Source: Bacillota bacterium (lineage in GTDB: Bacteria > Bacillota > Sulfobacillia > RBS10-35 > JAJYVN01). Taken from it: a DNA stretch of 37,335 nucleotides. Positions 22,393-31,292 of the stretch are shown here, one piece after another. The position numbers and the translations under genes are program-made. Each line of letters starts with the position of its first letter. Position 1 is the first letter of the stretch. Location of the stretch: the NCBI GenBank assembly GCA_021797775.1, contig JAJZZC010000023.1:1-37335 (forward strand), given 5' to 3'. The notes below the pieces were generated by a model, which was not told where the DNA came from, did not search any database, and saw only the letters and a list, made by a program, of their open reading frames with translations.

Positions 22393-24694
22393 GGCTCTGC
22401 GCGTGGTGGCACCGGCCCGTCCCGTGCCGACGCGGCCCGCCATAGCGGCTGCGGTTAGGCCAGCGGGGCCGGCGGCCGTGGCCCCTCGCGCGCGCCCGGA
22501 GGGTGGCGGTCCCGGGGCTGCGCCAGCCAAGACGTTGCTACCGGTGCGCCGCATCCAGCCGGGTGAGCCGCCGCCCCTCCGCTATCCGGACCGGGCGCTG
22601 CTGCCGGTACGTAAGGTCGACCCCAATGCGCCGCGCCCGGCTCCGGCGGCGGCCACCGCGGTTGCCCCAGCGGCCGGCGGTCCCGCACACGCCGGGGTGG
22701 CGCGGCGAGGCCGCCGTCCTGGCGAGCGGGACCGGCTGCCGGGCGAGGGCGGGACGGCCACCCTGGACGTGAGGCGGCGGGGAGGCGGAGCCGGGCGGCG
22801 GCCGGCGCGTCCCGGAGCCGTCACAGCCGCGGAGGGTGACGAGGCCGGGCGCCGGTTGCGCCGCCGCCGCGGGCGACGGTTCGCCGTGGCCGCGGCGGCG
22901 CAGGCGCCGGTCCGGCCCGAGCATGTGGCCTTCTCGGGTCCAGTGCTGGTTTCGGACCTGGCGGCCATGCTCGGCGCGACCGCGCCGGAGGTCATCCGCA
23001 AGCTGCTCGACCGCGGCGTCATGGCGGCCATCCACCAGCAGGTGGATGTCGATCAGGCCCGCGCGGTGGCAGAGGATTACGGGATCACGGTGCAGGTGGA
23101 CGGCCAGGGCGAGGGGACAGAGGGGGAATCCTCTCCGGTCGACCGCAGCCCGCTTGGGGCACTGCTCGCCGGAGACGATCCCGAACGCGTGCTGCCGCGT
23201 CCCCCGATCGTCACGGTCCTCGGCCACGTCGACCACGGCAAGACGACGCTCTTGGACGCGATCCGCAAGACACGGGTGGCCGCGGGCGAGGCTGGCGGCA
23301 TCACCCAGCACATCGGCGCCTACACGGTGCGCCGCGGGGACCGCACCGTGGTCTTCCTCGACACGCCGGGGCACGAGGCCTTCACGGCCATGCGCGCCCG
23401 CGGCGCCCAGGTGACCGACATCGCCGTGCTCGTGGTCGCGGCGGATGACGGCATGATGCCCCAGACGCGGGAGGCGCTGGCGCACGCACGCGCCGCGGAC
23501 GTGCCCGTGGTGGTGGCCCTCAACAAGGTGGATAAGCCGGAAGCCAACCCCGACCGCGTGATGCAGCAGTTGGCGGAGGCGGGCCTCGTGCCCGAGGCCT
23601 GGGGTGGGGACACCATCGTGGTTCCCGTGTCGGCGCTCAAGGGCCAGGGCATCGACGAGCTCCTGGAAATGCTGTTGCTCGTGGCGGACGTGCAGGAGTT
23701 GCGGGCGGATCCCGACCGCGGCGCGGCGGGCACCGTGATCGAGGCCGAGGTGTCGCGTGGCCGCGGGCCGGTAGCCACGGTGCTGGTGCAGGCCGGCACG
23801 CTGCGCGTCGGCGAGACCTTTGTCGCCGGCACGGTCTTCGGTCGGGTCCGCGCCATGATCGACGATATGGGCCGCCCGGTGCGGCAGGCCGGGCCGAGCA
23901 CCCCCGTGGAGGTGCTCGGTTTCGAGCAGGTGCCCTCGGCCGGCGACGTCTTCCAGGTGCTACCTGAGCGGGAAGCCCGGGACTTGGCGCAGCGTCGTCA
24001 GGAGAGTACCCGCCGCGAAGGGTTGCTGGCAGCGGAGCGCGCGGTGAGTCTGGAGGAGTTCCACCAGGCCAGCCAGGAGGGTGTTCCCGAGGACCTGAGC
24101 GTCATCCTCAAGGCCGATGTGCAGGGCTCGATCGAGGCGGTGCGCGGCGCGCTGGAGAAGCTGCACAACGAGGAGCTACGCGTCGTGGTCCTCCACGCCG
24201 GAGTCGGGCCGGTGAACGAGTCCGACGTCATGCTGGCGGCGGCCTCGCGCGCCGTCATCCTCGGCTTCAACGTGCGTCCCGACGCCGCCGCCGAGCGCGA
24301 GGCCCAGCGCGTGGGGGTCGACGTCAAGACCTACCGGGTCATCTACGAGTTACTGGACGAGGTGCAGCGGGCCCTGGACGGGCGGCTGAAGCCGAAGTAC
24401 GAGACGGTGACCATCGGTCACGCCGAGGTGCGCCGCCCGATTCGGGTGCCCGACGTGGGGATCGTCGCGGGTTCCCTGGTCAGCGACGGCGTGGTACGGC
24501 GCGGTGCGCGCGTGCGGGTGCTGCGGCAGGGCACCATCGTGCACGAGGGTACCATCGCCTCGCTGCGCCGCTTCAAGGACGACGTGCGCGAGGTGGCCAC
24601 AGGATTTGAGTGTGGCATCAGCCTCGATCGGTGGAACGATGTCAAGGAGGGCGACATCGTCGAGGTCCTCGAGGAGCGGGAGGTCCCCCGCTGA
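21557..24694 (+). CDS. infB: Translation initiation factor IF-2
   Basis: IF-2 is the GTPase that places initiator tRNA on the 30S subunit. The 1045-residue protein has an N-terminal IF2_N domain ([20 protein letters not shown]), then a Pro/Ala-rich linker of about 370 residues, and a second IF2_N motif ([20 protein letters not shown]). The G domain carries G1 [14 protein letters not shown] (about 556), G3 DTPGHEAF (about 601) and G4 [12 protein letters not shown] (about 655). Domains II-IV end in [11 protein letters not shown]. The TTG at 21557 gives the MxRxIRVYEL start seen in homologues; GTG 21575, with AGAGG 7 nt upstream, is the alternative. The very long linker is typical of high-GC species and overlaps the open ylxQ frame. 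Confidence 0.96.
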   Translation: MLRGIRVYELARELDISSKDILRLLAEKMHIDMNNHMATLNDQVVARLRQLVAEERGQDGTEKPGGRGPRPAAHPAAASTPPAPVHTAPPPPSARPPVPSAQVAGRAPGHPVGSAVRPAAPAPRSGPVHFRPAPGLLPLVTPRPIPPRPRRSPPRPEPASAVAGALPDEPETMPMAPRLDPQPLPVEAPPAPATAAVPPVSEPRPGPEPEPVAPAVEPAAPAADEPLAPPPIPGAEEPVPTTVEHAAPAAARLEPAAMEPAPARPAAAATPGTPAAPREALRVVAPARPVPTRPAIAAAVRPAGPAAVAPRARPEGGGPGAAPAKTLLPVRRIQPGEPPPLRYPDRALLPVRKVDPNAPRPAPAAATAVAPAAGGPAHAGVARRGRRPGERDRLPGEGGTATLDVRRRGGGAGRRPARPGAVTAAEGDEAGRRLRRRRGRRFAVAAAAQAPVRPEHVAFSGPVLVSDLAAMLGATAPEVIRKLLDRGVMAAIHQQVDVDQARAVAEDYGITVQVDGQGEGTEGESSPVDRSPLGALLAGDDPERVLPRPPIVTVLGHVDHGKTTLLDAIRKTRVAAGEAGGITQHIGAYTVRRGDRTVVFLDTPGHEAFTAMRARGAQVTDIAVLVVAADDGMMPQTREALAHARAADVPVVVALNKVDKPEANPDRVMQQLAEAGLVPEAWGGDTIVVPVSALKGQGIDELLEMLLLVADVQELRADPDRGAAGTVIEAEVSRGRGPVATVLVQAGTLRVGETFVAGTVFGRVRAMIDDMGRPVRQAGPSTPVEVLGFEQVPSAGDVFQVLPEREARDLAQRRQESTRREGLLAAERAVSLEEFHQASQEGVPEDLSVILKADVQGSIEAVRGALEKLHNEELRVVVLHAGVGPVNESDVMLAAASRAVILGFNVRPDAAAEREAQRVGVDVKTYRVIYELLDEVQRALDGRLKPKYETVTIGHAEVRRPIRVPDVGIVAGSLVSDGVVRRGARVRVLRQGTIVHEGTIASLRRFKDDVREVATGFECGISLDRWNDVKEGDIVEVLEEREVPR

Positions 24695-24832
24695 CCGGCC
24701 CCGCCCGTCGCGGGCGGTGTTCGCGCGGCGCGCCCCGGCGGGAACTGCCATCCGGGGCGCGGGGGCGGTCTTCTCGGTCCGCCCCCGCGCGGAAGCGGGC
24801 GGCGCGCGGCGGCGGGGGAGACTGGAGGAGAC

Positions 24833-25234
24833 ATGCGCCAGCGGGTGGCCCGGGTGGCGGAGGGGATGCGCGAGGCTGCGGCAGAGGTGCTACGCACCCT
24901 CAAGGATCCCCGCATCGGTTTTGCGACCGTGGTCCGGGCTGAGGTGTCCGCGGACCTGCGCTACGTCAAACTGTACGTGAGCGTGCTGGGACCCGAGGCC
25001 GAGCAGTCGGCGACCATGGCCGCCTTGGAGAGCGCCAAAGGGTACGTGCGGACGGAACTCGGCCGCCGGGTACGGCTATACCACACCCCGGAGGTGCGCT
25101 TCCTGCTAGACTCGTCCATCGCGCACGGCGACCGCATCGCCCGCCTGCTCTCCTCGCTCTCCGAGGGGCAGTCGGTGCCCGGTCAGGCTGTGGGCGACCG
25201 CCCCAAGCCAGGCGGCGCGCACCCGGTGGGCTGA
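24833..25234 (+). CDS. rbfA: 30S ribosome-binding factor RbfA
   Basis: RbfA is a KH-like cold-shock factor that binds the 30S near the 5' end of 16S rRNA during late assembly. The 133-residue product shows RVAEGMREAAAEVLRTLKDP, then RIGFATVVRAEVSADLRYVK, LYVSVLGPEAEQSATMAALE and VRLYHTPEVRFLLDSSIAHG, the expected RbfA succession. The ATG at 24833 has GGAGGAG 3 nt upstream. It lies 138 bp downstream of infB; that spacer is GC-rich with no clear terminator. Confidence 0.95.
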   Translation: MRQRVARVAEGMREAAAEVLRTLKDPRIGFATVVRAEVSADLRYVKLYVSVLGPEAEQSATMAALESAKGYVRTELGRRVRLYHTPEVRFLLDSSIAHGDRIARLLSSLSEGQSVPGQAVGDRPKPGGAHPVG

Positions 25235-25307
25235 GCGCCACGCTGCGGCGGGCCCCCCGCAGGCGGTTGCCGCGCGCGGGCGCCACGGACCCGGAACCCG
25301 GGGGGGG

Positions 25308-26396
25308 GTGAGCCAACTCGTGGAAGGCGTCCGACGGGAGTCCGTGGGCCCCGTGCCCCCTGTCGATGCGGGCGCATGGTCGGACGTCGTGGAACGAGTC
25401 GGCCGGGCGCGAAGCGTCCTGCTCGTACTGCACGTCCGACCAGACGGGGACAGCGTGGGCTGTTCGATCGCCCTGGCCCGCGGTTTGCGCGCCCTGGGTA
25501 AGACCGTGCGCGTGGCCTGCCCTGACCCCGTGCCCGCCAACCTGGCCTTCCTCGACCCGGACGGTGACTGCTTGCCGCCGGAGCGCGTCAGGGGCCCGCT
25601 GGACCTAGGGCTGTTCGTGGACTGTGCCGACCTGGAGCGGGCCGGCTCGGCGGGCGCGCTGCTCCACCAGGTGGACACCTTGGTCAATGTGGACCACCAC
25701 CCGAGCAACAGCCGCTTCGGCCAGATCAACTACATCGACCCACGTGCGGCGGCCTGCGGCGAGATCGCCTATGCCCTGCTCACGGACCTGGGCGCCCCGA
25801 TCGACGCGCACGCGGCCACGGCGCTCTACGCCGCCCTCGTGACGGACACCGGGTCTTTCCGCTTCGAGAACACCAGCGCGCGCACGCTGGCCCTGGCGGC
25901 GGCTCTCGTCGACCGCGGGGCCGACGCCGCCCTGGTGGGGCGTGAGGTGTGGAGCAGCCGCAGCATGGCGTCGCTGCGCCTGCTCCAGTCTGCCCTCGGT
26001 ACGCTGGGACTCGCCGCGGGCGGTAGTATCGCCTGGATGTCGCTGACCCCATCCATGCTGCGGCGAGCCGGCGCCACCCCGAACGATGGCGAGGGGCTGG
26101 TCGATTACGCGCGCGCGTTGCGCGGCGTCGAGGTCGCCCTGTTCTTTACGCTGGAGCGCCCGGGTCTGGTCCGCGTGAACCTGCGCAGCCGGTCGACCGT
26201 GGACGTCTCCCGCCTGGCCGCCGGATTCGGTGGCGGCGGGCATGCCCGGGCGGCTGGCTGCACCGTGCACGGGTCCCTGCGGGCAGTCCGCGAGGGCGTG
26301 CTGGCCGCCGCCCAGCGGGCGCTAGGTGCCGGGGGCGCGGGACCAGCTGGGGAAGGGCAAGGCCCGCGCCCGCAGCGGGGCGACGGGGTGTCGTGA
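25308..26396 (+). CDS. nrnA: DHH/DHHA1 phosphoesterase, NrnA-type nanoRNase/pAp phosphatase
   Basis: NrnA degrades 2-5 nt RNAs and dephosphorylates pAp. The 362-residue protein has the DHH domain motifs LHVRPDGDSVGCSIAL (residues about 42-57), LFVDCADLERAG and the name-giving NVDHHPSN (about 129-136). ALVTDTGSFRFENTS follows at about 179-193, then the C-terminal DHHA1 loop FGGGGHARAAGC near residue 310. All metal-binding Asp/His positions are present. The GTG at 25308 directly follows a run of nine G. Its stop overlaps the GTG of truB (GTGA), so the two are translationally coupled. The position between rbfA and truB is the standard one in Bacillota. Confidence 0.92.
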   Translation: MSQLVEGVRRESVGPVPPVDAGAWSDVVERVGRARSVLLVLHVRPDGDSVGCSIALARGLRALGKTVRVACPDPVPANLAFLDPDGDCLPPERVRGPLDLGLFVDCADLERAGSAGALLHQVDTLVNVDHHPSNSRFGQINYIDPRAAACGEIAYALLTDLGAPIDAHAATALYAALVTDTGSFRFENTSARTLALAAALVDRGADAALVGREVWSSRSMASLRLLQSALGTLGLAAGGSIAWMSLTPSMLRRAGATPNDGEGLVDYARALRGVEVALFFTLERPGLVRVNLRSRSTVDVSRLAAGFGGGGHARAAGCTVHGSLRAVREGVLAAAQRALGAGGAGPAGEGQGPRPQRGDGVS

Positions 26397-27319
26397 ACGG
26401 TGTGCTCGCGGTGCTCAAGCCGCCCGGGCCCAGTTCCCATGAGGTGGTGGCGCGCGTGCGGGGGCTGGCGCGCTGTCGCCGTATCGGTCACGCCGGCACC
26501 CTGGATCCGGCGGCCGCCGGTGTGCTGCCGTTGTGTCTGGGGGTCGCCACGCGCCTGGCGGACTACCTGCACATCCCCGCCAAGACCTACCGCTTCGTGC
26601 TGGTGCTCGGGGAGACCACCCCGACACTGGACCAGATGTCCGCGGTCGATGCCCGCGTCTCCGCGGCACACCTGCGCGCGCCGGACCTGGAGGGGGTTCT
26701 GCGTGGCTTTTGCGGTGTCATCCGCCAGCGCGTGCCCGTCTATTCCGCGCGCAGGAAGGACGGTGTGCGGCTCTACGCCTACGCCCGAGCCGGGGCGGCG
26801 GTGGAGCAGCCCGTGGCGACCTGTACCATCCACCGCGTGCAGCTGCTGGAGTGGCGGGGGGGGCCGGTTGCGCACGCGTGCTGCGAGGTGACCTGCAGTG
26901 CCGGCACGTACGTGCGCGCGCTCTGTGCCGACATGGGCGCCGCCCTGGGGGTCGGCGGGCACCTGGGTGCGCTGCTGCGCACGCGCGCCGGGGGTATCGG
27001 TGCTGCGGAGTGCGTGTCCCTGGAGGAGGTTGTTGCGGGGGCGGCGTCAGGTGATCTCGGAACCCGCCTCCTGCCGCCCGAGCGCGCGCTGGGCTTCCTG
27101 CCCGCCCTTGTGGTAGATGGCCCAGAGGCGCGTGGGGTGCGGTATGGGCGCCCACCCGGCAGGAGGGTTCCCCCTGCCGGGGCCCCAAACGGCGAGGAGT
27201 GCGTGCGCCTGCTCGACGCAGAGGGACGTCTGCTCGCTGTCGCGCGGCGGCGGCGGCGGCCCGGTGAGGAGATCTACGCCCTGGAGCGCGTGCTGGTGGG
27301 GCCGGGGGAGAGGGCGTAG
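26393..27319 (+). CDS. truB: tRNA pseudouridine(55) synthase TruB
   Basis: TruB makes pseudouridine 55 in the T-loop of tRNAs. The 308-residue protein starts GVLAVLKPPGPSSHEVVARV and has the catalytic segment IGHAGTLDPAAAGVLPL with the nucleophilic Asp near residue 38. KTYRFVLVLGETTPTLDQMS and VPVYSARRKDGVRLYAYAR follow, then CEVTCSAGTYVRALCADMGA and a PUA-like C-terminus. GTG start overlaps the nrnA stop. A 209-bp spacer separates it from ribF. Confidence 0.95.
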   Translation: MNGVLAVLKPPGPSSHEVVARVRGLARCRRIGHAGTLDPAAAGVLPLCLGVATRLADYLHIPAKTYRFVLVLGETTPTLDQMSAVDARVSAAHLRAPDLEGVLRGFCGVIRQRVPVYSARRKDGVRLYAYARAGAAVEQPVATCTIHRVQLLEWRGGPVAHACCEVTCSAGTYVRALCADMGAALGVGGHLGALLRTRAGGIGAAECVSLEEVVAGAASGDLGTRLLPPERALGFLPALVVDGPEARGVRYGRPPGRRVPPAGAPNGEECVRLLDAEGRLLAVARRRRRPGEEIYALERVLVGPGERA

Positions 27320-27528
27320 GAGGCGGCCGCGAAAGGCCCTCTGCCGTCCTAGTTTCGGTCCGTACTACGGCAGCGTCTGTTGCGGCGTCGTCCGGGCCCC
27401 GGGACGGATCGCCCTCCCGGAGAGCCCGCGCGCTGGCCGTGGTGGGGCAGGGGTGAACAAGCAGTGAGGATCCGGAGGTCGCTCGCGGCCCGTCCGGGTC
27501 TTCGGCATGTGGAAGGAATCGCAAAGAC

Positions 27529-28533
27529 TTGCGCCACTACGGAACCTTGGAAGCTATGGGCAGAGAGTTCGCCCGTTCCCCGTACTTCGCCATTGGCACG
27601 TTCGACGGCCTGCACCGCGGACACCGGGCCGTCCTGGCCGCACTCCTGCGTGCCGCGCGCCGGGACGCCGCACCGGCCATGGTCTTGACGTTTGCCCCAC
27701 ACCCCATGGCGGTGCTCCGCCCGCAGGGTGGGCCTCTGGCCCTGACCACCGGGGCGCAGCGGGTCCGGCTGCTTGGCGCCATGGGCCTGGACGGGCTGGT
27801 CGAACTGGCCTTCGACCGAGAATTGGCCGCTGTCCCGGCCGTGGACTTCGTCCGGGAGTATCTTTGCCGGCGGGCGGGGGCACGGCGCGCCTTCGTGGGT
27901 GCGGATTTCACCTTCGGCGCCGGAGCGGGCGGGAACGCGGACGCCCTGGCCGCGCTGGGGCGTAAGGCCTGCGGGTTGGAAACCACCGTCGTGCCGCTGG
28001 TCAGGGCCGACGGCGCCCCTGTGTCGTCAACGCGGATCCGGCTGGCATTGCGCGAGGGCCGGCCAGGCTTGGCCGCCCGCCTGCTGGGACGGCCGTATGC
28101 TCTAGAGGGGCCGGTCGTCCCCGGCGAGCAACGGGGCGCAACCCTGGGATTCCCCACGGCCAACGTGGCCATTCCCGAGGGGGTGGCGGTCCCCGCACCC
28201 GGCGTGTACGCCACGCGCACCGCCCTCGTCGCGAGGCCGGCCGAGAGGACGGAGCAGCCGGAGGCATGGCGGGACGGCGTGGCCAACCTCGGGGTGCGCC
28301 CGACCTTTGCCGGCGCCGGCGGATTGCGCCTGGAGGTCCATCTGCTGGACTTCACCGGAGACCTCTACGGCGCCGTGGTGGAGGTCCAGTTCATCCGGCG
28401 GCTGCGTGGCGAGCGGCGCTTTGCGGACGTGGCGGCGCTGCGCGCTCAGATCGTGCGGGACGTGGCGCGGGCACGGGCAGTGCTGAGGGCGGCGCCGGCC
28501 GTGGCGGAGGATAGCGAAGAGGATGCCCGCTAA
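27529..28533 (+). CDS. ribF: Bifunctional riboflavin kinase / FAD synthetase RibF
   Basis: RibF phosphorylates riboflavin to FMN and adenylylates FMN to FAD. The 334-residue protein has an N-terminal nucleotidyltransferase domain with IGTFDGLHRGHRAVLAAL (residues 22-39), LTFAPHPMAVL, FVGADFTFGAGAGGNADAL and VSSTRIRLALREG. The C-terminal riboflavin kinase domain shows RGATLGFPTANVAIPEG, PGVYATRTALV, GVANLGVRPTF and LEVHLLDFTGDLYG. The TTG at 27529 has GGAAGGA about 11 nt upstream; ATG 27556 is an alternative. rpsO and pnp, which often follow in Bacillota, are absent: instead a deleted TnpB element begins 118 bp downstream. Confidence 0.94.
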   Translation: MRHYGTLEAMGREFARSPYFAIGTFDGLHRGHRAVLAALLRAARRDAAPAMVLTFAPHPMAVLRPQGGPLALTTGAQRVRLLGAMGLDGLVELAFDRELAAVPAVDFVREYLCRRAGARRAFVGADFTFGAGAGGNADALAALGRKACGLETTVVPLVRADGAPVSSTRIRLALREGRPGLAARLLGRPYALEGPVVPGEQRGATLGFPTANVAIPEGVAVPAPGVYATRTALVARPAERTEQPEAWRDGVANLGVRPTFAGAGGLRLEVHLLDFTGDLYGAVVEVQFIRRLRGERRFADVAALRAQIVRDVARARAVLRAAPAVAEDSEEDAR

Positions 28534-28736
28534 CCGGAGGGTCCTTCAGAGGGCCTGCGAGAGCGCACACGCGCAAAGGCGGCGACCGGCCAGCGGGGGA
28601 GGCTGGGCGAGCGTTGGGTGGTCGGGCCTACCTCAAGGGCGCTCTCCCTATTACTGTCCTTAGCACTGGTAGCGACTGGGGACGGAGGCGGTTGTGAAGG
28701 AGTGGTCATACCCTCGGCAAGAGGCAGTTGGTGGCT

Positions 28737-29186
28737 ATGAACAAGAATACACGGAGCCGCGACGGCAATGGCAGGTCCCATAAGGGCCTGCTGCTGGGTG
28801 TGGCGGAGCAGATGGCCGCAGACCACCGGCGGCGCACGACCGCATGCTGGGGGGATGGCACCCGGGCCGAGTGGGCCGCCCTCTGCGGGCAGCCCGCGCC
28901 AGGGCCGTGGGCCGAGGCGTACACCGATCTGCAGGGTGCGCCCACGATGGGCCGGCTGCTGTTGACCTATGCGGCGGACGATGGCGCGCGGGCGGGGCAA
29001 GCCGCGCGCTACGCGCCGAATGCGGACGGGCAGGCCGCAGCGTGCGCTCCGCTGCTGCCCACGCGGCGGGACCCGGGGCGGGAGGACTGGTCTTGGTGCT
29101 CGTTCCGCCTTGCCCTGCCTGAGATTGTGCGGGCGGAACTGGCACGTGGCGTGTGCGGCTGGCGCGGCAGGCATGTCCGCGTCTAG
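28737..29186 (+). pseudogene. TnpB internal fragment in the deleted family A element
   Basis: The open frame begins at ATG 28737 in the left-end sequence (MNKNTRSRDGNGRSHKG). It then matches the large TnpB from GLLLGVAEQMAADHRRRTTA to RLALPEIVRAELARG, corresponding to residues about 201-322 of the 6207-4075 frame. It then jumps directly to CGWRGRHVR, the extreme C-terminus of TnpB, and stops at 29186. All RuvC residues are lost. The frame has stayed open across both junctions, so a 149-residue product is possible, perhaps keeping part of the RNA-binding (WED-like) region. That idea is speculative. Confidence 0.6.
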
Positions 29187-29266
29187 CCGATCGTCTGCCC
29201 TGGGAGGCTGCCTGTGGTTGCCTGAGTGCCGATCTCCTAACGTATGCTCGTGTTTCTAGGAACGGT
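29152..29266 (+). ncRNA. Conserved right end / candidate omega RNA scaffold, family A copy 2
   Basis: About 115 nt are about 90% identical to 4150-4034, ending in TTCTAGGAACGGT. If transcribed as an omega RNA, the flanking guide would begin AGTACTAGTGCC at 29267. This is antisense to the last codons of queF, so it would mark the insertion site at the queF 3' end. Confidence 0.45.
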
Positions 29267-29270
29267 AGTA

Positions 29271-29726
29271 CTAGTGCCATTTCAACGACAGGGGTCCCTG
29301 CGCCGTCCATCCCGGCCGGCGGAACTCGGCGCGCGCGCGGCTGGCGATGCCACCCCGCTGCCGGAAGTCTCCCTCCACGCGCAGGTAGAGCGGCTGGACT
29401 GCCTCCACCAGGTCATGAAGGATGCGTTGGGTCAGGTGCTCGTAGTAGATGCCCACGTGGCGATACGAGAACAGGTAATACTTGTAGGACTTGAGCTCCA
29501 AGCAGAGCCGGTCCGGCACGTAGATCACGCGCAGGCGCGCGAAGTCGGGCAGGCCCGACCAAGGGCAGACCGAGGTGAATTCGTCGGTCTCTAGTTCCAG
29601 CAGAATCTCCCGGCCGGCGTACTCGTAGGCGAAGGTGTCCAGCAGATCCGCGCGGATGGCGTCGCTGCCCTGCGTGTCGAACCGGATCGCGTCCATCTCC
29701 TGTTGCTTATCGGGCCGCTCGATCAA
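29271..29726 (-). CDS. queF: NADPH-dependent 7-cyano-7-deazaguanine reductase QueF
   Basis: QueF reduces preQ0 to preQ1 in queuosine biosynthesis. The 151-residue unimodular form shows the active site EFTSVCPWSGLPDFARL, with the thioimide-forming Cys and general-acid Asp seven residues apart. ELKSYKYYLFSYRHVGIYYE and GDFRQRGGIASRA follow. The last residues (RRPGWTAQGPLSLKWH) are not family-like, and the stop lies 5 bp from the right end of the deleted TnpB element, so the insertion may have changed the C-terminus. The TTG at 29726 is preferred (GAGGGGG 9 nt upstream); ATG 29696 is an alternative. No other queuosine genes are in the window. Confidence 0.9.
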   Translation of the reverse strand: MIERPDKQQEMDAIRFDTQGSDAIRADLLDTFAYEYAGREILLELETDEFTSVCPWSGLPDFARLRVIYVPDRLCLELKSYKYYLFSYRHVGIYYEHLTQRILHDLVEAVQPLYLRVEGDFRQRGGIASRARAEFRRPGWTAQGPLSLKWH

Positions 29727-29750
29727 GTGGTGGCACCCCCTCGGCAGGAG

Positions 29751-29756
29751 AGTATA
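29751..29756 (-). promoter_or_regulatory. Possible -10 of queF promoter
   Basis: TATACT on the minus strand 25 bp upstream of the preferred queF start. The -35 position (29774-29779) reads CGCGGC, which does not match consensus, so this is tentative. There is no room between it and the start codon for a preQ1 riboswitch. Confidence 0.3.
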
Positions 29757-30177
29757 GCGGAGGGATGGAGCGCGCCGCGTGCGCGGCCGTCGATGCCTTC
29801 GCGTCCCGGCGCGGACGCCCGGTACCGACGTGTGACCCCGTGCCACGCAGAGGCGACGTGCGTCGGGACGCCCCGTGGTCCGGGTACGACGTCTCGCCGC
29901 CACGTCGGTTTCGCGGGCCCCACTCGCCCGTTTGCCCGCGCCGAACCGGCGCGGCCACCGTGGCGAGGGAGCGCCAAGCATGGCCGCGCTGTCAGGCCCC
30001 CGGGCGCGGCCGGCTTGCTGGCTGCGGCGGACGCTCCTGCGCCACAGCCACAGCCACGTCGCCGGCCGGCAGGCACCGCCCCCCCCCGGTGGGCGGCACC
30101 CGCTGCGTCGGGCGCTCACGCCGCCGTATCCGGACCCTGGCGCGGGCCCGCCGCGCACGGTCGGGCGGTCCCCACGC
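29757..30177. other. Intergenic region between queF and the FAH-family gene
   Basis: About 420 bp of GC-rich DNA. Long open frames occur on several strands because of base composition, but none has recognisable protein motifs. No repeat or terminator with a T-run is visible. Confidence 0.5.
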
Positions 30178-31077
30178 TCAGACCCACGCCGCGGTATTGC
30201 GCAACGTGCCGATCGTCGGCGAGGTGATCTCGACCGTATCGCCCGCCTGCAGCGTGAAGTCGTCCGGCGGCACTAAGCCGGTCCCCGTGAGCAGCACGGT
30301 GCCGGCGGGGATCCAGTTGTGGCGGCGCAGGTAGCCGACCAGTTCCGCGAAGCCACGGCGCATGTGGCCGGTGTCCGTCTCCCCGCTCCAGGCTTCGACC
30401 CCGTTCCGCAGCACGCGGCAGCCGATGGGAAAGACGGCCGGTGCGGCGCCCGCCGCCGGCAGCACGGCGGGTCCCAGGGCGCAGGCGCAGCGGTAGATCT
30501 TGGCCTGGGGCAGGTAGAGGGGGTTCTCCCCCTCGATGTCCCGGCTGCTCATGTCGTTGCCCAGGGTATAGCCCAGGATGGCGCCGTCCTCGTCGAGGAC
30601 AAGGCCGAGCTCCGGTTCCGCCACCTGCCAACGCGAATCACCGCGCAGTCCGACCACATCCCCGGTCCCCCGCACCCGCGGGCCGGTGGCCTTGAAAAAG
30701 AGTTCGGGCCGCTCGGCCGCGTACACACGGTCATACGCGGTCCCGCCCGCGCCGCCGACCTGCGTCTCCCGATCGCGCGCATCGCGGCTGCGCTCGTAGG
30801 TGACGCCCGCCGCCCATACCTCAGGGCAATCGACCGGAGGTAGGAGCAAGCGACTAGCCTCCAGTTCGGCCAGTGCGCCCACCACCGGGGCGAGGCGGGC
30901 CGCGTCGGCGAGGTCGTGGGCCGCCCGGTCATGGTCACGCAGCAGTCCGCGCAGCCAGGGCAGAGGGGAACCGTGCGCAGCCACAGCGGTCAGGTCACGC
31001 ACGGCTTCCTCGCCGTCGGCGAGGAGGCCGAGGCTGGGTCCTGGGCGCCCAGGAAAGGTGAAGCGGATTAGGCGCAT
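30178..31077 (-). CDS. FAH-family protein, probable 2-keto-3-deoxy-sugar-acid dehydratase
   Basis: The 299-residue protein belongs to the fumarylacetoacetate hydrolase family. Characteristic stretches are EVWAAGVTYERSRDARDRET, YDRVYAAERPELFFKATGPR, DSRWQVAEPELGLVLDEDGA (metal-binding EPE), ILGYTLGNDMSSRDIEGENP and a C-terminal LLTGTGLVPPDDFTLQAGDT. The YERSRDAR plus VYAAERPELFFK combination is typical of the branch containing archaeal 2-keto-3-deoxy-D-arabinonate dehydratase, so a sugar-acid dehydratase role is more likely than aromatic degradation. It would fit the UxaA-like gene 215 bp upstream on the same strand. The ATG at 31077 has only a weak ribosome-binding site. Confidence 0.8.
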   Translation of the reverse strand: MRLIRFTFPGRPGPSLGLLADGEEAVRDLTAVAAHGSPLPWLRGLLRDHDRAAHDLADAARLAPVVGALAELEASRLLLPPVDCPEVWAAGVTYERSRDARDRETQVGGAGGTAYDRVYAAERPELFFKATGPRVRGTGDVVGLRGDSRWQVAEPELGLVLDEDGAILGYTLGNDMSSRDIEGENPLYLPQAKIYRCACALGPAVLPAAGAAPAVFPIGCRVLRNGVEAWSGETDTGHMRRGFAELVGYLRRHNWIPAGTVLLTGTGLVPPDDFTLQAGDTVEITSPTIGTLRNTAAWV

Positions 31078-31292
31078 GTGCTGCCGACCTGGTGAGAACA
31101 GCGCGCGCGGACGATCGCTTTGGCGCGCCACAGGCCCCACCAAGCCTTCACCCCTTTCGGCCAGATTCGGCCTGGCGGGATCGCGGGAACAGACGGCGCG
31201 GCACATGCGGGTTTCCCCGTGCACCGGGACAACTCCCGCTCCAGGGCGCGGCGCGCCCGTGGCCGGTGCCTTGTCGCCCAGGCGGCCGCCGA

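Larger units (their letters stand above)
28651..29266 (+). mobile_element. Internally deleted family A TnpB element (MITE-like)
   Basis: The 616-bp element keeps a left end (28651-28750, shared with 3457-3555), a fragment of the large tnpB (28778-29150) and the right end (29152-29266, shared with 4150-4034). Relative to the copy at 4034-6376 it has lost the first about 200 codons and all of the RuvC, zinc-finger and C-terminal parts (about 1.1 kb). Aligned parts are about 90% identical. Both ends are retained, as in derivatives that could be mobilised in trans. It lies between ribF and the 3' end of queF. Confidence 0.65.

Noticed and set aside
29697-29800. preQ1 riboswitch upstream of queF
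   Set aside because: Only about 25 bp separate the possible -10 from the start codon, and no preQ1-I-like hairpin with A-rich tail is seen.
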